From Bacteroidaceae bacterium (lineage in GTDB: Bacteria > Bacteroidota > Bacteroidia > Bacteroidales > Bacteroidaceae): DNA of 54,915 nucleotides. Both the position numbers and the translations under genes were made by a program. The notes under the pieces are model-generated. The model was not told the origin of the DNA. It made no database searches and was given only the letters and a program-made list of their open reading frames with translations. Numbering within the stretch: the stretch's first letter is position 1; the number at the start of each line of letters is the position of its first letter. The stretch covers positions 1 through 54,915 of the forward strand of contig JAEEZX010000074.1 in assembly GCA_016292045.1 (NCBI GenBank). Reading direction: 5' to 3'. Positions 1 through 9,422 of this stretch are shown here, one piece after another.

Positions 1-1200
1 CAGCACATAGGAGATGACACCCATGAGGATGCCGTCGGAGATGCTGTAGGTCAAGGGCATCATGACGATGCAGACGAAGCAGGGAATGCCGGTGACGTAG
101 TCGGAGAAGTCCACCTTGCGCACCTCGTGCATCATCATCACGCCGACCAGAATCAGAGCCGAAGCAGTAGCCTGAGCGGGAATGGCGAGGAAGAGAGGAG
201 CGAAGAGCAGAGCCACGGCGAAGCAGAGCGCTGTGGTGATGCTGGTGAGACCCGAACGGCCGCCGACGTTGACACCGGAAGCGCTCTCAACATAGGTGGT
301 CACGGTGGAGGTGCCGAGCATGGCGCCCACAGCGGTGCCGACGGCATCTGCCATGAAGGCCTGGCTCAGACGCCACACATTGCCCTTCTCGTCGACCATG
401 CCGGCACGGTTGGAAACGCCCAGGAGGGTGCCGATGGTGTCGAACATGTCGATGAAGAGGAACGTGAGCACGCAGATGGCCATATCCACAGTGAGCACAT
501 TGTGCCACTCAAACTTCCAGAAGATGGGCTCGATGGAAGGGGGCGTGGAGACGATGCCGTTGAAGTGGGTGACACCGAGAGGAATACCCACAACGGTGGT
601 GACGAGGATGCCGATGAGCAGCGCGCCCGTCACACCCTTCACCAGAAGTGCAGAGGTGAGGAGTATGCCGCCGATAGCCAGCAGGACAGCGGGATCGTGG
701 AGATTGCCCAGCGTGAGGAACGTAGCCTCGGAAGAAGCCACGATGCCGGCGCTCTTGAGGCCGATGAAAGCGATGAAGAGGCCGATGCCCGGGCTGATGG
801 CGCGACGGAGCACAAGAGGAATGGCCTCGACAATCTTCTGGCGCATGCCCGTGAGGGTGAGCAACACGAAGATGATACCCTCAATGAGGACAGCCGTCAG
901 GGCAAACTGCCAAGTGTAGCCCATCGTGATGCACACGGTGAAGGCGAAGAAGGCGTTCAGACCCATGCCGGGAGCCAGCGCGAAAGGCAGCTTGGCGTAG
1001 AGGGCCATGATGGCGGTGGCCACAACGGCCGAGATGCAGGTCGTGGTGAATACGGCGCCCTGGTCCATACCGGTGGCTGAGAGAATGCTGGGGTTGACGG
1101 CCAGGATGTAGGCCATCGTGAGGAAGGTGGTGATACCGCCGATGACCTCCTTGCGGACAGTCATCGTGGCGGCATCAAAACCGAAGAGTTTCTTCAACAT
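1..1200 (-). CDS. NCS2-family purine permease, AzgA type (partial, C-terminus outside window)
   Basis: Inner-membrane transporter expected to import adenine, guanine or hypoxanthine with protons. The frame is open from an ATG at 1200 to the window edge, giving about 400 residues of a family usually somewhat longer, so only the last part is missing. The N-terminus MLKKLFGF followed by a TTFLTMAYI segment and then APGMGLNAFF is characteristic of the AzgA/YjcD branch (COG2252), with many hydrophobic helices after it. It lies 45 bases after the DUF5020 gene on the same strand and near the UraA-type permease, which suggests a shared nucleobase-uptake transcript. Substrate specificity between adenine and guanine/hypoxanthine cannot be read from the sequence. 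Confidence 0.9.
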   Translation of the reverse strand, partial: MLKKLFGFDAATMTVRKEVIGGITTFLTMAYILAVNPSILSATGMDQGAVFTTTCISAVVATAIMALYAKLPFALAPGMGLNAFFAFTVCITMGYTWQFALTAVLIEGIIFVLLTLTGMRQKIVEAIPLVLRRAISPGIGLFIAFIGLKSAGIVASSEATFLTLGNLHDPAVLLAIGGILLTSALLVKGVTGALLIGILVTTVVGIPLGVTHFNGIVSTPPSIEPIFWKFEWHNVLTVDMAICVLTFLFIDMFDTIGTLLGVSNRAGMVDEKGNVWRLSQAFMADAVGTAVGAMLGTSTVTTYVESASGVNVGGRSGLTSITTALCFAVALLFAPLFLAIPAQATASALILVGVMMMHEVRKVDFSDYVTGIPCFVCIVMMPLTYSISDGILMGVISYVL

Positions 1201-1211
1201 AATTTTTAAAT

Positions 1212-1246
1212 TAACTCTTAACTCTTAACTCTTAACTTTTAACTCT
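1212..1246. repeat. 7-base tandem repeat, five units of TAACTCT
   Basis: Five consecutive heptamers lie between the DUF5020 stop codon and the AzgA-type permease start. Four are TAACTCT and one is TAACTTT. The last base of the array touches the DUF5020 stop codon. On the transcribed minus strand the unit reads AGAGTTA. The array sits in the leader of the permease gene, so unit loss or gain would change spacing. Confidence 0.85.
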
Positions 1247-2082
1247 TAGATGTCCCACTTAACAGCGATGGTGGGGTTCACGTAGAAGGTCTTCCTTCTC
1301 ACGTCATCGGCAGCATAGATGAAGTTGTTGCTGATTTCCACCTCGGTACCAACGGAGAGACGGTTGCTGGTCTTGCCCTTGTTGACAACGTGGAACCAGA
1401 ACTGAGGCTCGGTCAGGAACACAAGACCCTTCTTCTGATCGAAACTGTCGTCAAACTGGCTTGTCCAACCATACCACAAATCGGCAAAACCGCTGAAGGT
1501 GCAGAGGTCGTTGGCAAAGGTGATGTTCCAGATAGGAGTGATCTGGAAGCTGGGGTGAGCGTCGTGCTCGATGGCGCCAAACCACTTCTGGTCAAAGTAC
1601 TGCTTGTACATCACTTGCAGAGTGAAGGTCTTCTTGAAGTCTGCGCTGTGCCAGTTCCAGGCGGGACCTACGAGAACAGCCTGCTGGAAAGACTTACCGC
1701 CGAGAGACAGACCGCCGTTATACTCGGCGTGGGCAGAGAAACTGTGCTTGTCGTTGCGCTTTACCTTGTAGAAGGTGAAGTCACGGCTAATCTCCATGTA
1801 AGCACCAATAGTACCATTAATGATACCTTCTTCTTGATCTGTAGGAGGTAAGTAGGCATTTAAGGGATTGGCCATGTTACCGCTATAGTCCATATCCACG
1901 AAGAAGTAGGTGGAACCCAGGCGGTCGGCCTTGAACATCTCCACAGTGGTGGTTACTCGACCGCGATTGCCCTCTGCGTTGGGGTAGAGATGACGACCGA
2001 AGTCGTAGTGCAGCTGAACGTTTACTTGTGCGCTGGCTGCCATACTGATGGCTGCTGCAGCAAGAACAAATAATTTTTTCAT
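1246..2082 (-). CDS. DUF5020 family outer-membrane protein, Tsx-like channel
   Basis: A 278-residue secreted protein with an N-terminal signal peptide (MKKLFVLAAAAISMAASAQ). Alternating beta-strand patterns rich in aromatic residues run through the rest and end in a strand finishing KWDI, as expected for an outer-membrane beta-barrel. I recognise the DUF5020 family, which is related in fold to the nucleoside channel Tsx. The motif YFFVDMDY near residues 60-67 is typical. It sits between a UraA-type and an AzgA-type permease on the same strand, so the inference is outer-membrane passage of nucleosides or nucleobases feeding the two inner-membrane pumps. The transport role is not proven by sequence. 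Confidence 0.8.
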   Translation of the reverse strand: MKKLFVLAAAAISMAASAQVNVQLHYDFGRHLYPNAEGNRGRVTTTVEMFKADRLGSTYFFVDMDYSGNMANPLNAYLPPTDQEEGIINGTIGAYMEISRDFTFYKVKRNDKHSFSAHAEYNGGLSLGGKSFQQAVLVGPAWNWHSADFKKTFTLQVMYKQYFDQKWFGAIEHDAHPSFQITPIWNITFANDLCTFSGFADLWYGWTSQFDDSFDQKKGLVFLTEPQFWFHVVNKGKTSNRLSVGTEVEISNNFIYAADDVRRKTFYVNPTIAVKWDI

Positions 2083-2135
2083 AACTTTAAATTTTAAAAT
2101 TAAAATTAATAATGAAAAAGGGGGTTAATATTTAT

Positions 2136-2156
2136 GTTTGATGTTTGATGTCAGAC
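2136..2156. repeat. Short 7-base-period repeat at the uraA stop codon
   Basis: Two perfect GTTTGAT heptamers (2136-2149) are followed by the degenerate GTCAGAC, which contains the uraA stop codon. On the transcript the repeats directly follow the stop. It is short, and it counts mainly as another member of the heptamer-array class seen elsewhere in the window. Confidence 0.55.
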
Positions 2157-3488
2157 GTTTTGTCCGGGCTTTTCCTTGCCGTGAACGCTCTTCACCTTCA
2201 TACCCAGTTTGCCGGGCAGGACGGCGTTGAGGAAGATACCTACGAGAGCGGCCAGAGCCAAACCGGAGATGTGGATGGGACCGATGGCCACGTTGTCGCC
2301 GGCACCGTACTTCACACCGATGGCGATGACAAGTATCAAGGCTGCTACGAATACGTTACGGGAAGAACTGAAGTCGACACCGTCCTCCACCAGATTGCGC
2401 ACACCAACGGCTGATATCATGCCGTAGAGAATGAGGCTCACGCCGCCGATGGTGGCTGCGGGCATCAGACCGATGAGGCAGGCGAACTTGGGACAGAACG
2501 ACAGGACGATGGCGAAGCAGGCTGCCAGACGAATCACAGCGGGGTCGTAGACCTTCGTGAGGTTGAGCACGCCGGTGTTCTCACCGTAAGTGGTGTTGGC
2601 GGGAGCTCCGAAGAGAGAAGCCAGCGCTGTGGCGAGACCGTCGCCTGTGAGGGTGCGGTGCAGACCGGGCTGTGCCAGGAAGTCCTTGCCCACAGTAGAG
2701 GAGATGGCGCACATGTCGCCGATGTGTTCCATGATGGTGGCGAAGGCGATGGGGATGATGGCGATGATGGTGGAGATGAGGAATGTGGTGTCCATGTTGT
2801 CGAAGACTGCGAGAACCGTCTGACTCCTGGTAAAGGGCAGGCCCACCCACGCAGCATCGTTGAGCTGGGCGAAATTCACCTCACCCATTGCAGCTGCAAG
2901 CGCGTAGCTCACAAACACACCCAGAAGGATGGGGATAATCTTCACGATGCCCTTGCCCCACACACTGGAGCAGATGACCGTGACGATGGCCACGATGGCA
3001 AGGAGCCAGTTGGTGGTGCAGTTCTGCACAGCGCTGCCCGAGAGCACGAGACCGATGGCAATCACCATGGGACCTGTCACCACAGGGGGGAAGAAGCGCA
3101 TTATCTTCTCCGTGCCGAAGGCCTTGATGAGTCCTGCCATGATGAAATAGCAGAGTCCGGCGAAGAAGACACCGATGCAGGCGTAGTCGAGAGCCAGCGT
3201 CTCAGTCATTCCCTGTTCCATGCCGAGCACCTTGACGGAAGCGTAGCCGCCCAGGAAGGCAAACGAGGAACCGAGAAAAGCCGGCACCTGAAACTTGCTG
3301 ACGCAATGGAACACAAGTGTGCCGATACCTGCGAAAAGCAGGGTGGAGGACACAGAGAGACCTGTCAGCACAGGCACCAGAACTGTGGCGCCGAACATTG
3401 CAAACAGATGCTGGATACCCAGAATGATGTACTTGGGCATACCCAGCGTCTTGGCATTCGTGATGCCTTCTTTTGGAGTGATGTTCAT
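2151..3488 (-). CDS. uraA: Uracil permease, NCS2 family
   Basis: A 445-residue inner-membrane transporter of the uracil-xanthine permease family, likely a uracil:proton symporter. Visible family hallmarks are the N-terminal PKYIILGIQHLFAMFGATVLVP stretch (the Q-H pair of NCS2 helix 1), VPAFLGSSFAF in helix 3, and the ATIMEHIGD region in helix 8, whose Glu is a substrate-binding residue in UraA. About fourteen hydrophobic helices are present and the length matches the family. No good promoter is visible in the 46 bases upstream, so read-through from the DUF4494 gene is plausible. Uracil is the best guess, though xanthine cannot be excluded. Confidence 0.9.
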   Translation of the reverse strand: MNITPKEGITNAKTLGMPKYIILGIQHLFAMFGATVLVPVLTGLSVSSTLLFAGIGTLVFHCVSKFQVPAFLGSSFAFLGGYASVKVLGMEQGMTETLALDYACIGVFFAGLCYFIMAGLIKAFGTEKIMRFFPPVVTGPMVIAIGLVLSGSAVQNCTTNWLLAIVAIVTVICSSVWGKGIVKIIPILLGVFVSYALAAAMGEVNFAQLNDAAWVGLPFTRSQTVLAVFDNMDTTFLISTIIAIIPIAFATIMEHIGDMCAISSTVGKDFLAQPGLHRTLTGDGLATALASLFGAPANTTYGENTGVLNLTKVYDPAVIRLAACFAIVLSFCPKFACLIGLMPAATIGGVSLILYGMISAVGVRNLVEDGVDFSSSRNVFVAALILVIAIGVKYGAGDNVAIGPIHISGLALAALVGIFLNAVLPGKLGMKVKSVHGKEKPGQNV

Positions 3489-3534
3489 AACGTTGATGTA
3501 GTTAAGTTATATGTATAAGGGATATTGCAAAATG

Positions 3535-3975
3535 CTATTGTTGAGGTGCTTTGTAGCGTATCACGTCCATAATCTGGGTTTCCGTGATGCCTGCCACAAC
3601 CCAGTCGCCCATGCCCGTGGAGAGCGTCTTCTCCAGGCTGGCGAGAGCCGCGTTGACGGAAGTGCCCTGCACGAGCATCGTCTGCACAGCGCGCTTCTCC
3701 TTCTCGGTCTTGTCGTCGATGATGATGAATGCCACGCGGGCTTTGTACCATTTGTCGGCGGCGGCGTCCTCCGACTCGATGACCTCTGTGATGCGTGCCT
3801 TCTTGATGTCGGTCACTTCAAACTCGCCGCTGGAATACACAGCCACTTCCTTGGTGATACGCTCCTCGGCCTCGGTGAACGAAAGAGCGTCCACTACGTA
3901 TTGCTCGGGGATTTTCTTGATCAGTCCGTTCTCAACAATCTTGTCGTACTTTACTTTTACTTCAAACAGTTCCAT
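3535..3975 (-). CDS. DUF4494 family protein
   Basis: A 146-residue cytoplasmic protein of the Bacteroidetes family DUF4494, whose function is unknown. It matches my memory of the family in MELFEVKVKYDK at the N-terminus, the VVDALSFTEAEERI motif, and the closing ISxTxIMDV-like segment. I place the start at the ATG at 3975, because residues encoded upstream of it are not family-like and belong to the overlapping YgiQ 3' end. The start overlaps the YgiQ stop by 14 bases, so translation is probably coupled. Confidence 0.8.
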   Translation of the reverse strand: MELFEVKVKYDKIVENGLIKKIPEQYVVDALSFTEAEERITKEVAVYSSGEFEVTDIKKARITEVIESEDAAADKWYKARVAFIIIDDKTEKEKRAVQTMLVQGTSVNAALASLEKTLSTGMGDWVVAGITETQIMDVIRYKAPQQ

Positions 3976-5737
3976 TGAAATATGCTTTTTGTCGTTTTTT
4001 CTTTTCTGGGTCGTGCTCACAGAACACACGTTCCATAGTGTAGGGGTGGTATCCTGTGCAGAATATCGTGGTGGAAAGCGTGAGCGGAGTGGGGGTGAAG
4101 TCCTGCACCTGGTCCGTCATGAGATGAAGAGCCCGGGTGGCCTCGCTCAGCGCCTTCATGTCGCGCTCCTCGCATCCCGGATGGGACGATATAAAATAAG
4201 GTATTATCTGCTGACGGAGTCCAGCCTTGCGGCATTCGTTGTCGAACACCTGTTTGAAACGGTGGAACAGCGTGAAGGAGGGTTTGCGCATCACAGCCAG
4301 CACGTGGTCTTCCGTATGCTCCGGAGCCACTTTCAGTCGTCCCGACACATGGTGTGTGATGAGACGGCTGGTGTAGCGGCGCGCTTCGCTGTTGAGACGC
4401 TCGTCCTTCCAGTCGTGCAGCAGCATATCATAGCGCACTCCGCTGCCGATGGTGCAATGCTTCACGGCGGGCATCTCCGACACCTCTTTATATATATCGA
4501 TGAGAGGGGCGTGGTCGCCGTTGAGATTGGGACAGATGGCTGGATGTATGCATGAGGGCCGGGCGCACTTGCGGCATGCCTTGATATTCTTGCCTCCCAT
4601 GCGGTACATATTCGCCGATGGACCTCCGAGGTCTGTGATGGTGCCTTTGAAATCGGGCATCTTCACCACCTGTGCCACTTCTCTCATGATGCTTTCCCTG
4701 CTTCTCGAGGCAATGAACTTGCCCTGGTGGGCCGATATGGTGCAGAAGGCACAACCGCCGAAGCATCCCCTGTGGAGCGTCACCGAGTGGCGTATCATCT
4801 CGTAGGCCGGAATGCACTTTCCATTGTATTTCGGGTGCGGCAGCCGTGTGTAGGGGAGGTCGAACGATGCGTCTATCTCCTCCGTTGTCATCGGGGGATA
4901 GGGAGGATTCACCACCACGTTGTCCTGCACCAGAGTGGCGGCATCCATCTTGTTGCTCTCTTCCTCCACATGACGGAAATTCTCCGCGTGCATTTTCGGA
5001 TTCTGCAGACAGTCGTTGTATGAATGCAGCGTGATGACCCCTTCGCCGCCGGGCCGTTCGGAGTCGGATGCAAGATATACCGTCTGCCTGACATCGAGGC
5101 AGGTCTTGCGGAAGGTGTCTGACGTGCAGTAGGATTCTCCCGTTTCGTCGTATCCCAGCGTCTCGTCGTATTCCTCAAGAGCATTCATAAGTCTGCCGAC
5201 AATCTCCCTCGTGGCATTCTCTCCCATACCGTAGGTGATGGCATCTGCTCCCGAGGGGATGAGTATGGAGGGCAGTATCTTGTCCTGCCAGTAGTCGTAG
5301 TGTGCCACGCGACGCAGCGAAGCCTCTATACCGCCGGCTATGACGATGCTGTCGGGATAGAGCTGCTTCAGAATGCGGGTGTACACGATGGTGGGGTATT
5401 CCGGACGCATATCGTGGCGGCCGTCGGGAGAATAGGCATCCTCGCGGCGCAGACGTCGTGCGGCCGTGTATTTGTTCACCATCGAATCCATAGCTCCCGG
5501 CGAGATGCCGAAGAAGAGACGCGGGCGTCCCAGGCGCTTGAAATCGCGCAAATCGCCGTGCCAGTCGGGCTGGGGCACAATGGCTACGCGAAGTCCCTCG
5601 GCCTCCATCACACGCCCGATGACAGCCATTCCGAACGACGGGTGATCCACGTAGGCGTCTCCCGAGAAGAGAATGACGTCCGCTTTCTCCCAGCCTCTGT
5701 CGGCCATTTCCTTGCGTGTGGTAGGTAACCAGTTCAA
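3962..5737 (-). CDS. YgiQ family radical SAM protein
   Basis: A 591-residue radical SAM enzyme of the YgiQ family (UPF0313), with unknown substrate. The cluster-binding motif CxxxCxxC is at Cys325, Cys329 and Cys332 (HRGCFGGCAFC), with the typical ISAHQGK continuation. The N-terminal half is the family-specific region (DVILFSGDAYVDHPSFG near residues 21-37). A second cysteine-rich patch with CRKCARPSC follows the radical SAM core. The length matches the family. The frame starts 9 bases after the small upstream gene stops and ends inside the start region of DUF4494, placing it within the tightly packed minus-strand operon. Confidence 0.93.
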   Translation of the reverse strand: MNWLPTTRKEMADRGWEKADVILFSGDAYVDHPSFGMAVIGRVMEAEGLRVAIVPQPDWHGDLRDFKRLGRPRLFFGISPGAMDSMVNKYTAARRLRREDAYSPDGRHDMRPEYPTIVYTRILKQLYPDSIVIAGGIEASLRRVAHYDYWQDKILPSILIPSGADAITYGMGENATREIVGRLMNALEEYDETLGYDETGESYCTSDTFRKTCLDVRQTVYLASDSERPGGEGVITLHSYNDCLQNPKMHAENFRHVEEESNKMDAATLVQDNVVVNPPYPPMTTEEIDASFDLPYTRLPHPKYNGKCIPAYEMIRHSVTLHRGCFGGCAFCTISAHQGKFIASRSRESIMREVAQVVKMPDFKGTITDLGGPSANMYRMGGKNIKACRKCARPSCIHPAICPNLNGDHAPLIDIYKEVSEMPAVKHCTIGSGVRYDMLLHDWKDERLNSEARRYTSRLITHHVSGRLKVAPEHTEDHVLAVMRKPSFTLFHRFKQVFDNECRKAGLRQQIIPYFISSHPGCEERDMKALSEATRALHLMTDQVQDFTPTPLTLSTTIFCTGYHPYTMERVFCEHDPEKKKRQKAYFNGTV

Positions 5738-5746
5738 CTGTGTGAC

Positions 5747-6034
5747 TTATTTACCGGCGTTCTCGATATAGAGCAGTATCAGCTGATGCAGCCCGAAGGC
5801 CTTCATGTTGTCGTGAAACAGCACATCTTTGCACAGCTGCAGCAGGTCTTCGTTGTCTTCCGTGTGTTCCAGCAATGCTTTCACATTGAGCTGGAGTTTG
5901 TTGAGAGACGAGTCGTCCACCATGCCCGATGAATCGATGAGGTCGGACAGCAGGTTGTATTTCTCAAGTGTCTTCAGATGCTCCATCGTGACATCGATGA
6001 AGCGTGAACCTTTCATATTACATTGTATTCTCAT
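5747..6034 (-). CDS. Small hypothetical protein, 95 aa
   Basis: I do not recognise this protein. It is predicted helical and soluble, without a signal peptide. Its start codon shares ATGA with the stop of the upstream amidase gene, and only 9 bases separate its stop from ygiQ. That packing is the main reason to accept it as a real gene. An internal Met at residue 7 (MKGSRF) is an alternative start. No function is proposed. Confidence 0.6.
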   Translation of the reverse strand: MRIQCNMKGSRFIDVTMEHLKTLEKYNLLSDLIDSSGMVDDSSLNKLQLNVKALLEHTEDNEDLLQLCKDVLFHDNMKAFGLHQLILLYIENAGK

Positions 6035-8670
6035 GGGATGAGGAAATTTAGTGACGCTTTTACGACGGCTTTTCTCTGTGCAGGATCGGGAATCAGCTCA
6101 AGAGGGAAGCCGAATGTGATGGCTCTTTTCCCGCTCTGTATGCAGGCAATGGCTGCCGGCAGTGACGATTCGGAATAGAGCATTGTCGGGAATATATTGG
6201 AATGTGTGCTGTGCTCCGCAGCCGCATCGGTGGGAGTCTGCAGGGCCGATACGCGCGCCACGCTGTAGTGGCTCTCGCTCTCGCCGGCATCCGGCAGGGC
6301 GAACGCGAGCGACATACCGTGCACGTGGCAGGTGTCGGTTCGCACGCTGATGGCCGGTTCCCAACCCATATACTGTTTCGTGAAATTCGTGGCCTCGTCG
6401 CTGAACGATTCGGAGACATATGCTCCCGTCATCATTATGTTGCCTCCCTGATTGGCGTAGCGTGCGAGCAGGTTGATGGTGAGCGAGGGTAGCACGCGGT
6501 AGGTCTTGTGACTGTAGCCGTCGGGACGCTGTGCGCCGTAAATCAGGCAGACGGCGTTCTCCTTGGGCAGTGTCACCCACATCAGGGCGCTCTCTGTGGC
6601 GGATGATATAGTGTAGCCGCATTCCTGAATATCTTGTGCGTAGCGGGCACTCCAGTCTCTCGTGTTGCCTGCCTGCAACAGTCCCGAGGGTTTCGGTTCG
6701 CATATGTAAGGCACACCCGGATCGATCTCGGGATGGAACTCTCCCGCGAAGGCTTCCGGAGCTGCCAGACGTGTGAATCCGTCCACCAGGAGCACGCGCG
6801 GGCTGTTCTTGCTTCCCATCATCGCTGCCACCACAGGTGAATCCAGGCTCTCTCCGCCGGCATTCACGGCTGTCACGCGGAACTGATACAGCACACCCTC
6901 CTGTGCTGTTATCGTGCAGGCGTTGGACGAACCTCCTTCCACGTATGTGCCGTTGTCCCATCCTTCGCCGTCCTTCTTCATATATATGATGTATCCTTCG
7001 GGACGTGCCGTAGGTTCTAGGGCATCTTCCTCAGCTTCCCATCTCAGCAGTATCTTGCCGTCTTCTGCCACAGCCATCAGGTCGTTGACGGGTAGGGGAG
7101 CCACTACGGGTTCCTCCTCCGAGTGCATGCGACGGACGTATCTCAGCAGCGTCTTGTAGATGGCGCGTGCGAGGACGAAGCGCCCTCTCGGGTCGAGGCC
7201 CACCTTCATGTCCTCGTAGTTCTGGTGCGACAGCGTCTCGATAATCATGCAGGGCACCAGCGGTTCGCGGCTTTCGCTGTAGTTGCGCTCGTAGAGCTGA
7301 CGGCGGTTCCAGGTGCCGAAGGTCCTGCTCATATCGCGTGTGATGGAGGCGAGCATCTCGTCGGCAAGGTCCCTGCCTGCAAGGCGTGAGAGACCGGTGG
7401 GATAGTTGCCGTCCTGGAATGCTGTGGTATATACGGCCAGCGAACCGATATAATCGTTGTTGCGCACTCCGGCATCGGAATGTACCGCCAGCGACAGTTC
7501 GATGGGTACATGCAGACCGTCGCGCTCTTCCTTCCAGCGCTCCAGCGTGTCGCCCGAAATGGAATCCACCCGGCAGCGTTCCACGCTGTCCTTCGGCACG
7601 TAGATGCTGCCCCTTGCCACGTGGTTGACGGAGAGCGAGCGGGCGTTGATGTCCTCTGCGTAGTCGTTGGTGCCGTCCTTCGTGGTCCACAAGGGTTCGG
7701 GCATCATATTGTATTCAGCCCAATAGCGGCTGCCTTCCCATGCGCGTCCGTAGCCGCTCGACTGTCCTCCGCGTCGTATGCTGCCCATGCCTCCTCCCAG
7801 ACGAACACGTATGTCGTCGTTAGCTGTGACGCAGTTGTTTCTGTCGTCGCCGGCCTTGAAATGCCAGGTGCCCAGATAGCACCACGTGCCGGCTCCCATA
7901 CTGCGGTTTACTGCGATGTGCGTCTCCACTCCCTCGTGTATAACATTCACAATGAGTGGTTTATTGGCTTCCTCATAAAGTATATATACAGGATAGTCGC
8001 CTTCTTCTCTCACTATGCCGTCTAGGTATTCTCTCTTCTGCCAGCTTCTTTCTCTGGGAGAGAATAAGACTGCTCCGGCCCTCTCAAGCATCGGCATCAG
8101 ATAGGGATAGACGACGGTGGAGGTGTAGAGGTCTTCACACGTGGTGTGGAGCAGAGGTCGCTGCCACACCCATTCGTTCTTGTCGTTCTTGTAGTAGCGG
8201 CCGTGCGAAGCCCACAGTGCCAGATGATGCCCTTCGAGTCCTCTGGTCGGCACGTGGGCGCGATCCAGATTCTTCACCCACGGAGCGCCCTTGTAGCGCA
8301 GCGTGCCCCAGCTTCTCTGCTGTTCCTTCGGCAACTGATAGGCAGCCACCAGTTCCTCCAGACGATGGCCGCACACGGTGATGAGCAGCGGACGGTGGCG
8401 GTAGGCGGCAGGCAGGTGCTCAGCCACTTCCCTGTAGACCCTCTTGACAGTTGCAGTGGTGAAGGGCTGTCCGAGGAAGGGCTCGTTGAACTGCAGTTCC
8501 AGAGTGTCGCTGCCGTGGAACACGATGTTTTCCACACGATAGCGTTCCTTGTTGGAGTAGTTGGGGTTGATGTAGTTGGAAAGGTAATTGGAGAGAGACT
8601 GCTGTATGGCCTTTTCCTGTGAGAAGGCCGCTTGGGAAATGAGCAATAAAAGCAGCAGAAGTCTCATCAT
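6031..8670 (-). CDS. Secreted N-acetylmuramoyl-L-alanine amidase-like protein with golvesin-C-like and FN3 domains
   Basis: An 879-residue exported protein whose signal peptide ends near SQAAFSQ. Around residues 245-280 an IAVNRSMGAGTWCYLG segment resembles the golvesin C-terminal / xanthan-lyase accessory beta-domain. Further on, LSLAVHSDAG and MIIETLSHQNYEDM with a following Arg/Lys-rich helix resemble the zinc-site and terminal portions of Amidase_3 enzymes. A fibronectin type III-like segment follows (around PVNDLMAVAEDGKILLRWEA), then a Bacteroidetes-specific C-terminal region. Peptidoglycan or another wall polymer is the likely target. It overlaps its neighbours by 4 bases at both ends. 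Database names for relatives often say 'xanthan lyase', which I regard as a transferred label. Confidence 0.65.
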   Translation of the reverse strand: MMRLLLLLLLISQAAFSQEKAIQQSLSNYLSNYINPNYSNKERYRVENIVFHGSDTLELQFNEPFLGQPFTTATVKRVYREVAEHLPAAYRHRPLLITVCGHRLEELVAAYQLPKEQQRSWGTLRYKGAPWVKNLDRAHVPTRGLEGHHLALWASHGRYYKNDKNEWVWQRPLLHTTCEDLYTSTVVYPYLMPMLERAGAVLFSPRERSWQKREYLDGIVREEGDYPVYILYEEANKPLIVNVIHEGVETHIAVNRSMGAGTWCYLGTWHFKAGDDRNNCVTANDDIRVRLGGGMGSIRRGGQSSGYGRAWEGSRYWAEYNMMPEPLWTTKDGTNDYAEDINARSLSVNHVARGSIYVPKDSVERCRVDSISGDTLERWKEERDGLHVPIELSLAVHSDAGVRNNDYIGSLAVYTTAFQDGNYPTGLSRLAGRDLADEMLASITRDMSRTFGTWNRRQLYERNYSESREPLVPCMIIETLSHQNYEDMKVGLDPRGRFVLARAIYKTLLRYVRRMHSEEEPVVAPLPVNDLMAVAEDGKILLRWEAEEDALEPTARPEGYIIYMKKDGEGWDNGTYVEGGSSNACTITAQEGVLYQFRVTAVNAGGESLDSPVVAAMMGSKNSPRVLLVDGFTRLAAPEAFAGEFHPEIDPGVPYICEPKPSGLLQAGNTRDWSARYAQDIQECGYTISSATESALMWVTLPKENAVCLIYGAQRPDGYSHKTYRVLPSLTINLLARYANQGGNIMMTGAYVSESFSDEATNFTKQYMGWEPAISVRTDTCHVHGMSLAFALPDAGESESHYSVARVSALQTPTDAAAEHSTHSNIFPTMLYSESSLPAAIACIQSGKRAITFGFPLELIPDPAQRKAVVKASLNFLIP

Positions 8671-9212
8671 ATGGCAAACTGTTCAGGTTTCTTGCCTTTA
8701 AAGTTTTTGAAATATGCCTTTATCTCCAACATGTCTTTCTCGATGTCTCCCGTGGGGATGACGGTCTTGGTGCATTGTATGAGTTTCCTCTCGAAGTCGA
8801 CGCCGTAGAGCAGGATAGGCAGATGTGCACCCAGAGCGATGTAGTAGAAGCCCGTTCTCCATTTCTTTGTGGCGCGTCGTGTGCCTTCGGGTGTGATGCA
8901 CAGGCGGAACTCCTTCAGATCCAATGCCTCGCGTATGATGCGCTCTGTGGAGTTCATGTGCTTCGACTGTTTCACGGGGATGCCTCCCAGATGGCGCATC
9001 AGTATGCCCATCGGCCAGAAGAACCACGAGCTCTTCATCATGAAATTGATGCGTATTCCCAGCGAGTGTGCGAACAACTGACCTATGATAAAATCCCAGT
9101 TGGAGGTGTGTGGAGCCACTGCGATGATGTATTTGTCCGGGTGTGGCTCTGTGACGTTGATTGTCCACCCGCACCAGTCCACCAGTATCTTCTTGGAGAG
9201 CTTTTGAAACAT
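8667..9212 (-). CDS. 1-acyl-glycerol-3-phosphate acyltransferase family protein (PlsC-like)
   Basis: A 181-residue member of the glycerophospholipid acyltransferase superfamily. The catalytic HX4D motif is HTSNWD at residues 35-40, and the substrate-binding EGTR motif is at residues 109-112 (TPEGTRR). No long N-terminal membrane anchor is seen and the protein is shorter than classical PlsC. It may therefore transfer acyl groups to another acceptor lipid rather than make phosphatidic acid. It is the first gene of the minus-strand series and has a TAnnTTTG promoter element about 20 bases upstream. Its last codons overlap the amidase start (ATGA). Confidence 0.85.
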   Translation of the reverse strand: MFQKLSKKILVDWCGWTINVTEPHPDKYIIAVAPHTSNWDFIIGQLFAHSLGIRINFMMKSSWFFWPMGILMRHLGGIPVKQSKHMNSTERIIREALDLKEFRLCITPEGTRRATKKWRTGFYYIALGAHLPILLYGVDFERKLIQCTKTVIPTGDIEKDMLEIKAYFKNFKGKKPEQFAI

Positions 9213-9230
9213 ACGCGTTCAATTTTGCGA

Positions 9231-9238
9231 CAAAGTTA
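9231..9238 (-). promoter_or_regulatory. Predicted -7 promoter box for the acyltransferase-to-ygiQ operon
   Basis: On the minus strand this reads TAACTTTG, a perfect match to the Bacteroidetes TAnnTTTG -7 element, 19 bases before the ATG at 9212. No clear TTTG element lies at the standard distance, so the upstream half is weak. Confidence 0.6.
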
Positions 9239-9422
9239 AGCAAATTTTTTGAGATAACGGATTAAAGAGTTAAAAATCTCAAAAAAATGTTTATAATCGT
9301 ATTAATAATGCAAATTTGACAGCCGGCATAAGAATGCCACGAGGGCTGCATTCCAGTTTTAGGGCTGTCTTGTCGGATGTATACGACAGTATATTAGGCT
9401 GTGTTCATTTGTTGTGCCAAAA

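Noticed and set aside
127..1080. A 317-codon plus-strand frame over the AzgA-type permease
   Set aside because: Its His/Glu/Asp/Gly-rich low-complexity product is the antisense image of hydrophobic codons of the permease.
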